58,956 bases of DNA. Source: JAZKDW01 sp040387375. GTDB lineage: Bacteria > Pseudomonadota > Gammaproteobacteria > Burkholderiales > Burkholderiaceae_D. The translations under genes were made by a program, and so were the position numbers. Within the stretch, counting starts at the first letter, position 1; every line of letters begins with the position of its first letter. Positions 16,419 through 24,373 of the stretch are shown piece by piece. The notes under the pieces were generated by a model. That model made no database searches. It was not told the origin of the DNA and worked only from the letters and a program-made list of their open reading frames with translations. Location of the stretch: assembly GCA_040387375.1 (NCBI GenBank), contig JAZKDW010000058.1, forward strand, positions 1 through 58,956, given 5' to 3'.

Positions 16419-18386
16419 TCAAAAATCGTAACGCGCCGACACCTTGATCTGGCGGCCGGCGCTGGGGTAAATACCACCCCGGCAGCTGTAAGCCTGGCTG
16501 AAATAATTCTTGTCAGTCAGATTGTTTCCGATGACTGCAAATTCCCACTGCCCGACGCGCCTGGCATATCGGCCGTCCAGTGTCGTGTACGACGGTATCA
16601 CTGCGGAACACGAATTACTGAAATCGCCGCCATAACGTTGTGAGCCCACCCATTGCGCACCGATATCCGCCGTCTGGCCATCGCCAGGCAACCAGCTCAG
16701 GCGCATCGATACCGTATTTTTTGGCACCAGAACCATTTCCTTGCCGGCATTCACACCGTCGGTGAACTCCGCGTTGACGTGCTGCCACTGCGCCGACAGC
16801 CTGAACGTTTTTGCGATACGTGTGCTGGTTTCAACTTCGACCCCTTGCCGGCGTGTTGGATCGAGGTTGCCGTTGGCGCCAAAAAATCCGATCGTCGGGT
16901 CGAAGAATATTTCATTGCGCAACCTATGCCGGAACAGTTTTGCGGTGAGCCTGTTTTCCGCATTGCCGACGCTGGCGCCCAGCTCCAGGTCATGCGAGGT
17001 CTGTGGATTGAGCGGCCTATTGGGTACCGCCGTAAAGCCGTTCTCGTCGACATTGGCGACACGATAACTCTGCCCTGCCTTGGCAAACAGATTCACCAGC
17101 GGTGCTATCTCATAACTGCCTTGCAGCTCCCATGCATTAAGCGCTTGTGATGAACTGTAGGTGGCGGTGGAGAAAGGTGCGGGATCAACCGAATCCTTGT
17201 CGAACACTTCATGCCGGGCGCCGAGCGCCACTCGTGCCTTGCCAACCCTGAGCTCGTCGCGGGCATAAACCGCCCGTGATTTCTGGCTTGCCCTTTGCTG
17301 CGAAAAACTGGAGTCCACATCGCGATTCCAGCGGATCAGATCGAAGCCCACCACCAGTTCATTGATCATGCCGTCGATACTGCGCAGGTTGCGAATGCGC
17401 GGCGAGAATTGTGTCTGTCTTCCCTTGTAGACCATGGGTGAGGTACCGTCGGTGCCATAGAGGGTTGTGCGCTCACGATGCGACAGTTCGGCCGCCGCTT
17501 CCCAGGCGCCGAACCGGCGTTCGATGAAGGCCGTATAACGGTCGGTGTCGATCACCGCATATTGTTTCGGCGTGAGCGTCTGGCGCGGATTGTTTTGGTA
17601 TTGCGCCAGGCTCAGGCCACCTGCGAGACGCGAATCCTGGCGTGCGATATCGGCGCGGATGCCAAAACGTCCTTCCGCCGACGTCCATTGCGCGCCGCCG
17701 CTGAAATTTTCCTGGTCAATGGCATTGTTGTCCCGGTAATTATCGGCGCGCTGCTTGCTGACATTGGCGTCCAGCGCAAAGCTGCCCCAGTTCCGGGAGA
17801 CAGTGCTGCGCACGTCGCGGTGGCCCAGTTGGCCGATTTCAGCGGTGACCGAACCATGCAGTCCAGGCTGTGTCGCACGTTTGGTAATGATGTTGATCAC
17901 GCCGCCGGTGGCGCCATCGCCATACAGCACGCTGCTGCCGCCCCGAATGATTTCGATGCGCTCGACCGAGTCGACCGGTATCGAGGACATGATCGGCGCC
18001 AGGCCTTCGTTTTCGGACAGGCGCACACCGTCGACCAGCACCACCATGTTCTGGCTGCTGGCAACGCCGAAACCGCGCAGGTCAAGGTCAAAATCCTGGG
18101 ATCCGAAACTGCTCTGGCGGCCATACACACCACCGATTTTTCGAATGGCCTGATTGACGTTATCGACGCCGGCGTTACGGATTTCCTCCGCGGTAATAAC
18201 GGTCGCGCCGATCGGCGCCAGGGAAGGATCGCTGGCAAAACGCGATGATGTCACGACCACCGGGGCCAGGATTTTTTCCTGCGTGGCCTGGGCAAAAAGG
18301 GAAACAGGAAAGGCAGCGGCAATGGCGATGGCCAGTACCAGCGGCGTGCGCGCCGGATGGGCGGGCCGTGTAACGATTGAGGTCAT
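16419..18386 (-). CDS. btuB: TonB-dependent receptor under cobalamin riboswitch control, second copy
   Basis: A 655-residue outer-membrane receptor sharing its signal peptide and TonB box region (to 'VVVTSSR') almost exactly with the receptor downstream, but dissimilar thereafter. The plug shows 'DLDLRGFGVASSQNMVVLVDGVRLSEN', 'SIPVDSVERIEIIRGGSSVLYGDGATGGVINIITK'; the barrel ends 'IKVSARYDF' with the terminal Phe recognised by the BAM machinery. The substrate is probably a corrinoid, judged from its riboswitch, but the plug is less BtuB-like than that of the 14074-15993 gene, so a different cobamide or cobalt chelate is possible. Start fixed at 18386 by the signal peptide. Confidence 0.85.
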   Translation of the reverse strand: MTSIVTRPAHPARTPLVLAIAIAAAFPVSLFAQATQEKILAPVVVTSSRFASDPSLAPIGATVITAEEIRNAGVDNVNQAIRKIGGVYGRQSSFGSQDFDLDLRGFGVASSQNMVVLVDGVRLSENEGLAPIMSSIPVDSVERIEIIRGGSSVLYGDGATGGVINIITKRATQPGLHGSVTAEIGQLGHRDVRSTVSRNWGSFALDANVSKQRADNYRDNNAIDQENFSGGAQWTSAEGRFGIRADIARQDSRLAGGLSLAQYQNNPRQTLTPKQYAVIDTDRYTAFIERRFGAWEAAAELSHRERTTLYGTDGTSPMVYKGRQTQFSPRIRNLRSIDGMINELVVGFDLIRWNRDVDSSFSQQRASQKSRAVYARDELRVGKARVALGARHEVFDKDSVDPAPFSTATYSSSQALNAWELQGSYEIAPLVNLFAKAGQSYRVANVDENGFTAVPNRPLNPQTSHDLELGASVGNAENRLTAKLFRHRLRNEIFFDPTIGFFGANGNLDPTRRQGVEVETSTRIAKTFRLSAQWQHVNAEFTDGVNAGKEMVLVPKNTVSMRLSWLPGDGQTADIGAQWVGSQRYGGDFSNSCSAVIPSYTTLDGRYARRVGQWEFAVIGNNLTDKNYFSQAYSCRGGIYPSAGRQIKVSARYDF

Positions 18387-18760
18387 GATAGATGTCGGCA
18401 AATAGGCAACCAGCCTGCTTCCCCGCGGGCCGGATTGAACAGAAGCATGTGCACGGATACCATCGACCGAACGGAGTGGCCTGCGCAGACATGTTGCGCC
18501 GGTCCCATCCATATCGCGAAAATCCCCGTCCGCAGTACTTCCACCTGTCCTGGCCGGTATCCGGGCTAGCAAGTCAAACCGCCTCACCTTCCCATGCGAA
18601 TTGCACAGTGGTCTTGAGAGAGGGCCAGTCACGATCGTGATCGTGACGCTTGTTTTACCGTTGCGGGGGCAGCACACCTTGGCTTTTTCAAGCCTGGTGT
18701 TTCCCGTTTAACTGCAGACATGGGCATGTCTGCGGGCACCAAAACAGCGCAATTGTACGG
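18273..18760 (-). repeat. duplicated promoter-riboswitch-signal peptide cassette, copy 2
   Basis: Partner of 15880-16367 at an offset of 2393 bases, gap-free. The near identity of the non-coding part, higher than in the coding signal peptide, points to recent duplication or ongoing gene conversion. Confidence 0.9.
18543..18738 (-). promoter_or_regulatory. cobalamin riboswitch, copy 2
   Basis: It has the same landmarks as copy 1, shifted by 2393: B12 box AGCCCGGATACCGGCC (plus-strand 18552-18567), the GCTGCCCCCGCAAC core, the CCACTG element and the 5' hairpin GCAGACAT...ATGTCTGC (18714-18733). It should control the 16419-18386 receptor independently of the downstream operon. Confidence 0.93.
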
Positions 18761-18780
18761 CCGGCGCTGGTCGGCGGCAA
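18752..18780 (-). promoter_or_regulatory. promoter of the second riboswitch-controlled receptor
   Basis: On the minus strand -35 TTGCCG (18780-18775) and -10 TACAAT (18757-18752) are 17 bases apart, as in the other copy. It is located 23 bases beyond the cobC stop codon, so the receptor need not depend on cobTSC transcription. Confidence 0.75.
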
Positions 18781-18803
18781 CTGACTATTTCTTAAAAAAA
18801 TAA

Positions 18804-19358
18804 TTAACAATCGATTATCATCACTTCGCCATAGTCGATTTTGTGGGCTGTACGCCCGGCATGCAAGGCCATGTCCGCCAGCGGCAAACCACGCTGGCAA
18901 GCCAACAGCAGGCGTATCGTGCCGGCGTGGCAAATCACGATTGCATGATGATGACGCCGTTGCTGCATCTCATCGTGAAATGCGCGCACCCGCCGCGCCA
19001 TGTCCAGCACACTCTCCCCCCCGCCCGGCCGGTAATCGACCAGATCCTTCACCCAGGCATCGATTTCTTCGCGCTTGATATCATTCCAGGCGCGCATTTC
19101 CCAGGAGCCAAAATCCATTTCCGCCAGACGCGGATCCGGAATGGCCGCTCCACAATCGAGCGCATTCGCCAGCTCGGACGCCAGGCCGGAACAGCGCAGC
19201 AACGGGCTCGAATACAGCGGTGCGCCTCGCGGCAATACCGATATCAGCGCCTGTAATACAAGCGCTTGCTGCTCTGGCGGCACGGCGACATCACTGCGGC
19301 CATAACATGTTCCGGATGGAAGGTCGGGTCTTGGGTGGCGTACGAGATAAAGTCGCAT
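18804..19358 (-). CDS. cobC: alpha-ribazole phosphatase (histidine phosphatase family)
   Basis: A 184-residue phosphoglycerate-mutase-like phosphatase. It removes the 5'-phosphate from alpha-ribazole phosphate or adenosylcobalamin phosphate at the end of nucleotide loop assembly. The N-terminal 'LYLVRHPRPD' holds the phospho-accepting His (RHP, with Pro in place of the usual Gly, as in several CobC proteins). 'LYSSPLLRCSGLASEL', 'LAEMDFGSWE' and 'VICHAGTIRLLLA' complete the active site. Third gene of the cobT-cobS-cobC unit, 20 bases after cobS. Confidence 0.9.
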   Translation of the reverse strand: MRLYLVRHPRPDLPSGTCYGRSDVAVPPEQQALVLQALISVLPRGAPLYSSPLLRCSGLASELANALDCGAAIPDPRLAEMDFGSWEMRAWNDIKREEIDAWVKDLVDYRPGGGESVLDMARRVRAFHDEMQQRRHHHAIVICHAGTIRLLLACQRGLPLADMALHAGRTAHKIDYGEVMIIDC

Positions 19359-19378
19359 GGCGAATCATCCATCAACAT

Positions 19379-20191
19379 TCAATGCGGAAGGACTGCCAGC
19401 AGTCCCAGATAAAACGCTGCTTCGGAAAGCTGTTGAACCGCGCCCAGGCAGTCGCCGGTAAATCCGCCGATCCGGCGCACAAAAAACCGCGCGAGCCAGA
19501 GCGCCGCCACCGCCGTCAATGCAGTTCCGGCAATCAGTGCCTGCCACGGCAGCCAGCCGGCAAGGCCTGAGGCGAGCACAAATAACGATGCCGCACTGGC
19601 GGCGATGCAGAATTCCGGTGTCGACATGTGCTGCGCCAATGGCTTGGCCTTGCCTGCATCCCTGACGTACGACAAGCGCCAGATCAATGCAGTCGATGCC
19701 AGCCGCGACAACGGATGCGCCACCAGCAGCGCCGCGACGACCGACCAGGGCGGCAAGCTCGACAGCACCACACACTTAAATGCCAGCAACAAGCCGATGC
19801 CTATCGCGCCATACGCGCCTATGCGCGAATCCTTCATGATTTCAAGCACACGCTCCGCTGTATAGCCACCGCCGAATCCGTCACAACTGTCGGCAAAACC
19901 GTCTTCATGAAACGCGCCGGTCAGGTAAATGCCGGCCGCGGTGGACAACAGCACGGCGACCGGCTGCGGCCAGAAAAAGCTCGAGAACGCGTACACGGCG
20001 GCGGTGACCAGTCCCACCACAATACCGACTGCCGGAAAATACCGGGCGGCCGGCTGCAACCAATGCGGCGCGTATCCGACCCAGCGCGGAATCGGCAGGC
20101 GCGTGAAAAATTGCAGCGCAACGAAAAACAGGCGCACCTGATGTACACATCGATTGGCAAGAGTGGGCGGCGGAATGGCGGCGGGCAGCAT
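19379..20191 (-). CDS. cobS: adenosylcobinamide-GDP ribazoletransferase (cobalamin synthase)
   Basis: CobS is an integral inner-membrane enzyme joining adenosylcobinamide-GDP with alpha-ribazole (phosphate). It has 270 residues with alternating membrane segments. The conserved start 'VALQFFTRLPIP' appears around residues 24-35. The catalytic Asp-rich motif is 'GAFHEDGFADSCDGFGGGYTAERVLEIMKDSRIGAYG' (about 91-127), and 'VAHPLSRLASTALI' follows. The first about 18 residues are not conserved in the family as I know it, so a GTG start further in is possible; the ATG at 20191 lies ten bases after the cobT stop. Confidence 0.94.
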   Translation of the reverse strand: MLPAAIPPPTLANRCVHQVRLFFVALQFFTRLPIPRWVGYAPHWLQPAARYFPAVGIVVGLVTAAVYAFSSFFWPQPVAVLLSTAAGIYLTGAFHEDGFADSCDGFGGGYTAERVLEIMKDSRIGAYGAIGIGLLLAFKCVVLSSLPPWSVVAALLVAHPLSRLASTALIWRLSYVRDAGKAKPLAQHMSTPEFCIAASAASLFVLASGLAGWLPWQALIAGTALTAVAALWLARFFVRRIGGFTGDCLGAVQQLSEAAFYLGLLAVLPH

Positions 20192-20201
20192 AAGGGCAAT
20201 A

Positions 20202-21236
20202 TTATTCGATCTTGCCGCTGACTGCGGCCGATTCGAAGGTCGCCATCTCGCACAGGAAGTTGACCGCCGCCTGCACCAGCGGCAAGGCCAGTGCGCAGCC
20301 GGTGCCCTCGCCCAGGCGCAAACCCAGGTTCAGTAATGGTTGCGCCTCGAGATACGCCAGCATCGCACTATGGCCATGCTCGTCCGAACAGTGGGAAAAA
20401 ATGCAGTAGTCCAATATCGAAGGCTGTACTTTCGCAGCGGCCAGCAGCGCACTGGTTACAATAAAACCGTCGATCAGCAGCACCATGCGCCGCTCGGCGG
20501 CAGCCAGCATCGCCCCTGCGATCATCGCGATTTCAAATCCGCCGAAGGTGGCGAGGATATCCAGCGGCGCCGTGACCGATCCGTGTACCTTGATAGCGCG
20601 CTCGATCACGGTGCGCTTGTGCAGGATGCCATCGGCCTCGAGCCCGGTGCCGGCGCCGGCACAGGCAGCCGCCGGCAGGCCCGTCAATTTCTGCATGATC
20701 GCACCGGCGGCGGTCGTGTTGCCGATTCCCATTTCACCGAATCCCAGCAGATTCCCCTCCAGCGCGCCCACCAGCGCTGCGCCATGCTGCATGGCGACGC
20801 TGCATTCGGCAGCGCTCATCGCCGGTTCCTGCGCAAAATTCCGTGTGCCCATGCCGACCTTGCGGTCGGTCAGGCCATTACGCACGCCAAAGTCGTGGTT
20901 GACCCCGGCATCGACAATATGCAGCGCGCAGCCGTTCTGGCGTGCAAACACGTTGATCGCGGCTCCCTGCCCGAGGAAATTTTCCACCATTTGCCAGGTG
21001 ACGCTTTGCGGATACGCGGAAACGTTTTCCGCAACAATGCCATGGTCGGCAGCAAAAACGACAATCGCGGGATGGACCAGTTGCGGCCGGGTGGTTTTCT
21101 GAATCAGGCCGACCTGATGTGCGATGGATTCCAGCACACCAAGGCTGCCACGCGGTTTGGTCTTGTTGTTGATGGCGGCGTGCAGCGCTGCGGACAATGC
21201 GGCGTCTGCCGTTGGCTGGATGGTCGGGATGAACAT
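20202..21236 (-). CDS. cobT: nicotinate-nucleotide-dimethylbenzimidazole phosphoribosyltransferase
   Basis: CobT activates the lower ligand made by BluB, giving alpha-ribazole phosphate and nicotinate. It has 344 residues. Signature stretches are 'NNKTKPRGSLGVLESIAHQVGLIQ' near residue 25, 'VVFAADHGIVAENVSAYPQSVTWQMVENFL', 'ALVGALEGNLLGFGEMGIGNTTAAGAIMQKLTG' and the C-terminal 'LRLGEGTGCALALPLVQAA' with the catalytic Glu. First gene of the cobT-cobS-cobC unit. A clear sigma70-type promoter and a structured leader lie upstream. Confidence 0.96.
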   Translation of the reverse strand: MFIPTIQPTADAALSAALHAAINNKTKPRGSLGVLESIAHQVGLIQKTTRPQLVHPAIVVFAADHGIVAENVSAYPQSVTWQMVENFLGQGAAINVFARQNGCALHIVDAGVNHDFGVRNGLTDRKVGMGTRNFAQEPAMSAAECSVAMQHGAALVGALEGNLLGFGEMGIGNTTAAGAIMQKLTGLPAAACAGAGTGLEADGILHKRTVIERAIKVHGSVTAPLDILATFGGFEIAMIAGAMLAAAERRMVLLIDGFIVTSALLAAAKVQPSILDYCIFSHCSDEHGHSAMLAYLEAQPLLNLGLRLGEGTGCALALPLVQAAVNFLCEMATFESAAVSGKIE

Positions 21237-21281
21237 ATGCTTCGGGCGCGGTGACGCGCATGGCCTTTATAAAAAATGTCT

Positions 21282-21316
21282 GAGGGCAGATGGCATGTGG
21301 CGCCTGCCTTGCCCTT
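21282..21316 (-). promoter_or_regulatory. attenuator-like hairpin in the cobT leader
   Basis: On the minus strand the leader can form GGGCA-AGGCA ... TGCC-ATC-TGCCC around a nine-base loop, followed after seven bases by a run of six T (plus-strand A-run 21271-21276). It ends about 35 bases before the cobT ATG. This resembles an imperfect intrinsic terminator and could attenuate cobTSC. No B12 box or other cobalamin riboswitch core is visible in 21237-21593. Confidence 0.4.
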
Positions 21317-21388
21317 GAGGAGAAAGTCCAATCCGGCTGTCTGTCGCCGGCCGCTTGATCCATGTTCTGCCGGCGCCAAAACATTTGC

Positions 21389-21417
21389 AGTGTATGCGCG
21401 GGGATGGCTTGCGTCAA
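21389..21417 (-). promoter_or_regulatory. sigma70-type promoter of cobT-cobS-cobC
   Basis: On the minus strand -35 TTGACG (21417-21412) and -10 TACACT (21394-21389) have 17-base spacing. Transcription would begin near 21382, giving a leader of about 145 bases before the cobT start. The rest of the 21237-21593 gap holds no gene. Confidence 0.65.
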
Positions 21418-21593
21418 ACCTTGCCATGGTGCGGCAGGATGCCGGCGCTGTAAAAACCGCGCACTCCTTTCAGGATAAAAACGTCGCCGAATACCCACAA
21501 AAGAGAAATATTTCTCGCCATCATGGCTCCCGCTTTTGCGCTATCATTTCGGCGAAAATATCTAGACAATCATCCCCTTGACCATGGATTCAG

Positions 21594-22448
21594 ATGAAAA
21601 ACCAAGCCGAGTATTACAGCCAGCAATACAATGCGCGTGCATCGATCCCGGATCATCCCAGGATTTTCAGCCGTTACAAACTCGACTCATCGCATGTGCG
21701 CCGCACTCATGCGGGGCTGCTGGACCTGGCTTATGGCGAGTCTGCCGGTGAACGGCTGGATTTTTTCCCGGCCAACCGGAGCGGCGCACCGCTGCTGGTA
21801 TTCATTCACGGCGGTTACTGGCGTTCGCTGGACAAGTCGGATTTTTCCTTCATCGTTCCCGGATACAAAAATGCGGGGTGCAATGTCGCGCTGACAAATT
21901 ACACGCTGGCGCCCGCGGCATCGATAGCGGACATCGCGCTGCAACAGTTGCGCGCACTGGCCTGGCTGTATCGCAGCGCCGCGCAATATGATTTCGATCC
22001 GCAGCGCATTGTTGTTGCCGGCCATTCCGCCGGCGCGCACCTGACAGCAATGTTGATGGCAGCGCGCTGGTCCGATTTTGCAAGCGATTTGCCGGCCAAC
22101 CTGGTAAAAGCCGGCATCCTGGTCTCCGGGCTGTACGACCTTGATCCGTTACTGCTGGCGGACTTTGTCAATGTCGATCTGCGGTTGACCGCGGCAGACA
22201 TCGGCCGCCTGTCGCCAGCCTGCATGCCGCAGGCGCACGCAGCGCCATTCATCACTGCGGTCGGCGGCCTGGAGTCGGACGAGTTCAAGCGCCAGAATGC
22301 ATTGATTGGCGAATCATGGAAAGCGAATCATGTTGGCGACATCGCACAGCCGGATGAAAATCACCTGACCATCTGCGACGCTTTTGCGAGTACCGGAAAT
22401 CCCTTGTTCGAGGCGGGCGTGAAGCTGATTCAGAGTACTAGTATTTGA
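21594..22448 (+). CDS. alpha/beta hydrolase, arylformamidase/BD-FAE-like
   Basis: A 284-residue cytoplasmic alpha/beta-hydrolase. It has the oxyanion-hole motif 'VFIHGGYWRSLDKSDF' (HGGYW), the nucleophile elbow 'VVAGHSAGAHLTAML' with the catalytic Ser in GHSAG, and a late 'DENHLTICDAF' containing the His. HGGxW plus GHSAGAH is typical of kynurenine formamidase-like enzymes (KynB/BNA7 group) and bifunctional feruloyl esterases. No kynurenine-pathway gene is nearby, so the substrate remains open. It overlaps the convergent methyltransferase gene by 11 bases at the 3' end. Confidence 0.82.
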   Translation: MKNQAEYYSQQYNARASIPDHPRIFSRYKLDSSHVRRTHAGLLDLAYGESAGERLDFFPANRSGAPLLVFIHGGYWRSLDKSDFSFIVPGYKNAGCNVALTNYTLAPAASIADIALQQLRALAWLYRSAAQYDFDPQRIVVAGHSAGAHLTAMLMAARWSDFASDLPANLVKAGILVSGLYDLDPLLLADFVNVDLRLTAADIGRLSPACMPQAHAAPFITAVGGLESDEFKRQNALIGESWKANHVGDIAQPDENHLTICDAFASTGNPLFEAGVKLIQSTSI

Positions 22449-23010
22449 TCGCAACGATAACGTCGGTGTCGCCAGCAAATTTTGCCAGGCGAATGTCGCT
22501 GCGCTGTTCCAGGCGGGCGAGAAGCACGCGGTTTTTTTCACGACCTGATTCAGGCCAATCCGGTTGCGGCGACATGCCGTTTATGACATACAAGCCGCCT
22601 GGATTCAACAGGGCTAGCGTTTCATCGAGCAGACGGTATTTCCCGGAACAGGTATTCGCGAAAATGAAATCAAACCGCTGTCCGCGCGCCGCACGCAGGA
22701 ATACGTCGCCATCCGCGCAAGCGATGGTTAATCTTGGATCTTTTCCCAGGCGCTGTCTGAGCAAGGCCAGTTTCGCCTCGTCGTTGTCGACGGCGGCAAG
22801 ATAGGAAATCGAGTCCATTCCCGCAAGCAGACAGGCGGTCGACAGTCCAATTCCGGAACCGAGTTCAAGTAGCCGGGCAGATGGCCGGGAGGCCGCGAGC
22901 GTACGCAGGAATGAATATGTCTCGAGCTGCGATAATTCAGTACTTGCGCCGTTGTGGACGTCTTCCCGTGTCGCAACGCCGTTCTGAGTGGAGTGGTTTT
23001 TCATGGGCAT
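22438..23010 (-). CDS. class I SAM-dependent methyltransferase (O-methyltransferase-like)
   Basis: A Rossmann-fold methyltransferase of about 190 residues. Motif I is 'ARLLELGSGIGLSTACLLAG', followed by 'AAVDNDEAKLALLRQRLG' (motif II) and 'FDFIFANTCSGKYRLLDETLALLNPGGLYVINGMSPQPDWPE' (motifs IV-V). The pattern resembles the catechol/caffeoyl O-methyltransferase group. The start is uncertain: ATGs at 23010 and 23004 both follow a stable hairpin, and neither has a good ribosome-binding site; the frame is open to 23055. Substrate unknown. Confidence 0.75.
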   Translation of the reverse strand: MPMKNHSTQNGVATREDVHNGASTELSQLETYSFLRTLAASRPSARLLELGSGIGLSTACLLAGMDSISYLAAVDNDEAKLALLRQRLGKDPRLTIACADGDVFLRAARGQRFDFIFANTCSGKYRLLDETLALLNPGGLYVINGMSPQPDWPESGREKNRVLLARLEQRSDIRLAKFAGDTDVIVAIKY

Positions 23011-23019
23011 GGAATCAGT

Positions 23020-23047
23020 GAGCCGGCCGCATTTGCGCGGCCGGCTC
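23020..23047 (-). terminator. strong hairpin after the lipoprotein gene
   Basis: A perfect 11-bp GC-rich stem (GAGCCGGCCGC / GCGGCCGGCTC) with a six-base loop lies 19 bases beyond the stop of the minus-strand lipoprotein gene. No U-tract follows. A very similar hairpin lies after the paralogous gene at 27510-27533. Confidence 0.5.
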
Positions 23048-23065
23048 CGGGTCACCGATTGAAAC

Positions 23066-24136
23066 TTACTTGAGCGCGATCGCCGTTAGCGCCCGTGCCA
23101 CCGGAATCGTCACTACCTGGACAGGAATATTGCCGAATCCCATGCGAACATGATTGATCTGGTAGAGCGCGGCGGGCTCAATGACAAACAGACGGTCCCT
23201 CGTAGTGTCATATGCGAGGTTTTTCAAGGATTGGCTCATCGGCACGGGAAAGCCATCACCTGCGGATGCACCGCTCAATGTACTCGCCCGATCGATGATA
23301 CCTACGCGGGCTCCCGAATTCACCGTGTACAGGCGGTCGTGCGTCGTATCGATCGCGATGTTCTCGGCACACTCGTCGTCGATCACACGGTTTGGCGTCA
23401 CCGCGCCATCCTGCTTGCTTGCAGTATCGATGCCGACAAGTTCGCAGCCCTGCGGATCGACAAGACCTGCATAGAGAATGTCGCGCACCAGGTCGAGAGT
23501 CAGGCCCTTGAGAGACCCTGGGCTGGCGCCCGAAGCGGTGGCAATCGAAATTGAGCGCGCAGGTGTGGCATTCACCGCCGTACTGGCATTATCGAATACC
23601 AGTATCTGCAACTGCTGTCCGTCCACCACATACAAACGATCGTTGCCGCTGTCCAGGAATGCCGCCCCGAAAGAAGCAGTTGGCGAAGAGGCCAATGTTC
23701 GCGACGGCGCGATGTCGCCATGCGCTTCCCCGCCCTTGTCGAACACCGAAATTTTTGTTGCCTGCACCACGAACAAACGGTCAGCCAGGTTATCCACTGC
23801 CATGCCAGTGACGCTGTTGCCGATCGCAAGGCCGGTTTGCGGCCCATTGATGAGGCGATCGACGATACTGAACCTGAAAGAAAAATCAGGATTGATGATC
23901 GAGCCGATGGTCGCGCTTCCAGAATCGGCGACAAACAATTTGCTGGAAGGCCGCGCCGAGCCGCTCGTATTATTGTTATTGCTCGCTGCTGGTGTCTCGT
24001 TGCTGCTGTCGAGACTATCGACGGTGCCGCCACCGCCGCCGCCACAAGCGGACAGTACGGAAAACGCGCTGGTGGCAAGCAGCAATGAGATGCGCCGGCG
24101 GAAAAGCGGACTTGGTTTCTTGAAAAAATCCTTCAT
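23066..24136 (-). CDS. beta-propeller (NHL/YVTN-like) lipoprotein, intact copy
   Basis: A 356-residue lipoprotein starting at the ATG at 24136, with AGGGA upstream. The signal ends in lipobox 'LSAC', followed by a six-Gly run and a low-complexity Ser/Asn linker (residues about 37-62). The rest is built of about six repeats with the pattern 'DRLFVVQATKISVFDKGG', 'DRLYVVDGQQLQILVFDNAS', 'DILYAGLVDPQGCELVGI', 'DRLYTVNSGARVGIIDRAS', 'DRLFVIEPAALYQI', as in NHL/YVTN beta-propellers. Presumably surface or periplasmic; the ligand is unknown. A frameshifted paralogue lies at 27552-28593. Confidence 0.8.
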   Translation of the reverse strand: MKDFFKKPSPLFRRRISLLLATSAFSVLSACGGGGGGTVDSLDSSNETPAASNNNNTSGSARPSSKLFVADSGSATIGSIINPDFSFRFSIVDRLINGPQTGLAIGNSVTGMAVDNLADRLFVVQATKISVFDKGGEAHGDIAPSRTLASSPTASFGAAFLDSGNDRLYVVDGQQLQILVFDNASTAVNATPARSISIATASGASPGSLKGLTLDLVRDILYAGLVDPQGCELVGIDTASKQDGAVTPNRVIDDECAENIAIDTTHDRLYTVNSGARVGIIDRASTLSGASAGDGFPVPMSQSLKNLAYDTTRDRLFVIEPAALYQINHVRMGFGNIPVQVVTIPVARALTAIALK

Positions 24137-24373
24137 GAATATCCCTGACAAAAAAATAAGTTCCCGTACCCGGATAGGCACGGTTAATTTTTTAACAACT
24201 CTTTTTATTGTCGAAATACTAATTCAATTAATGTTTTTTTGATAATTTATTCTGGATTTGGTTGTAAGGTCACGACGAATTAACAAAATGAAAGACGAGT
24301 CGGCCTACCGGGATGGTTTTTTGCGCGTCAGGGAAAAACTGGGGGATGTTTGTTGCTGCTGGTCAATGCGGCT

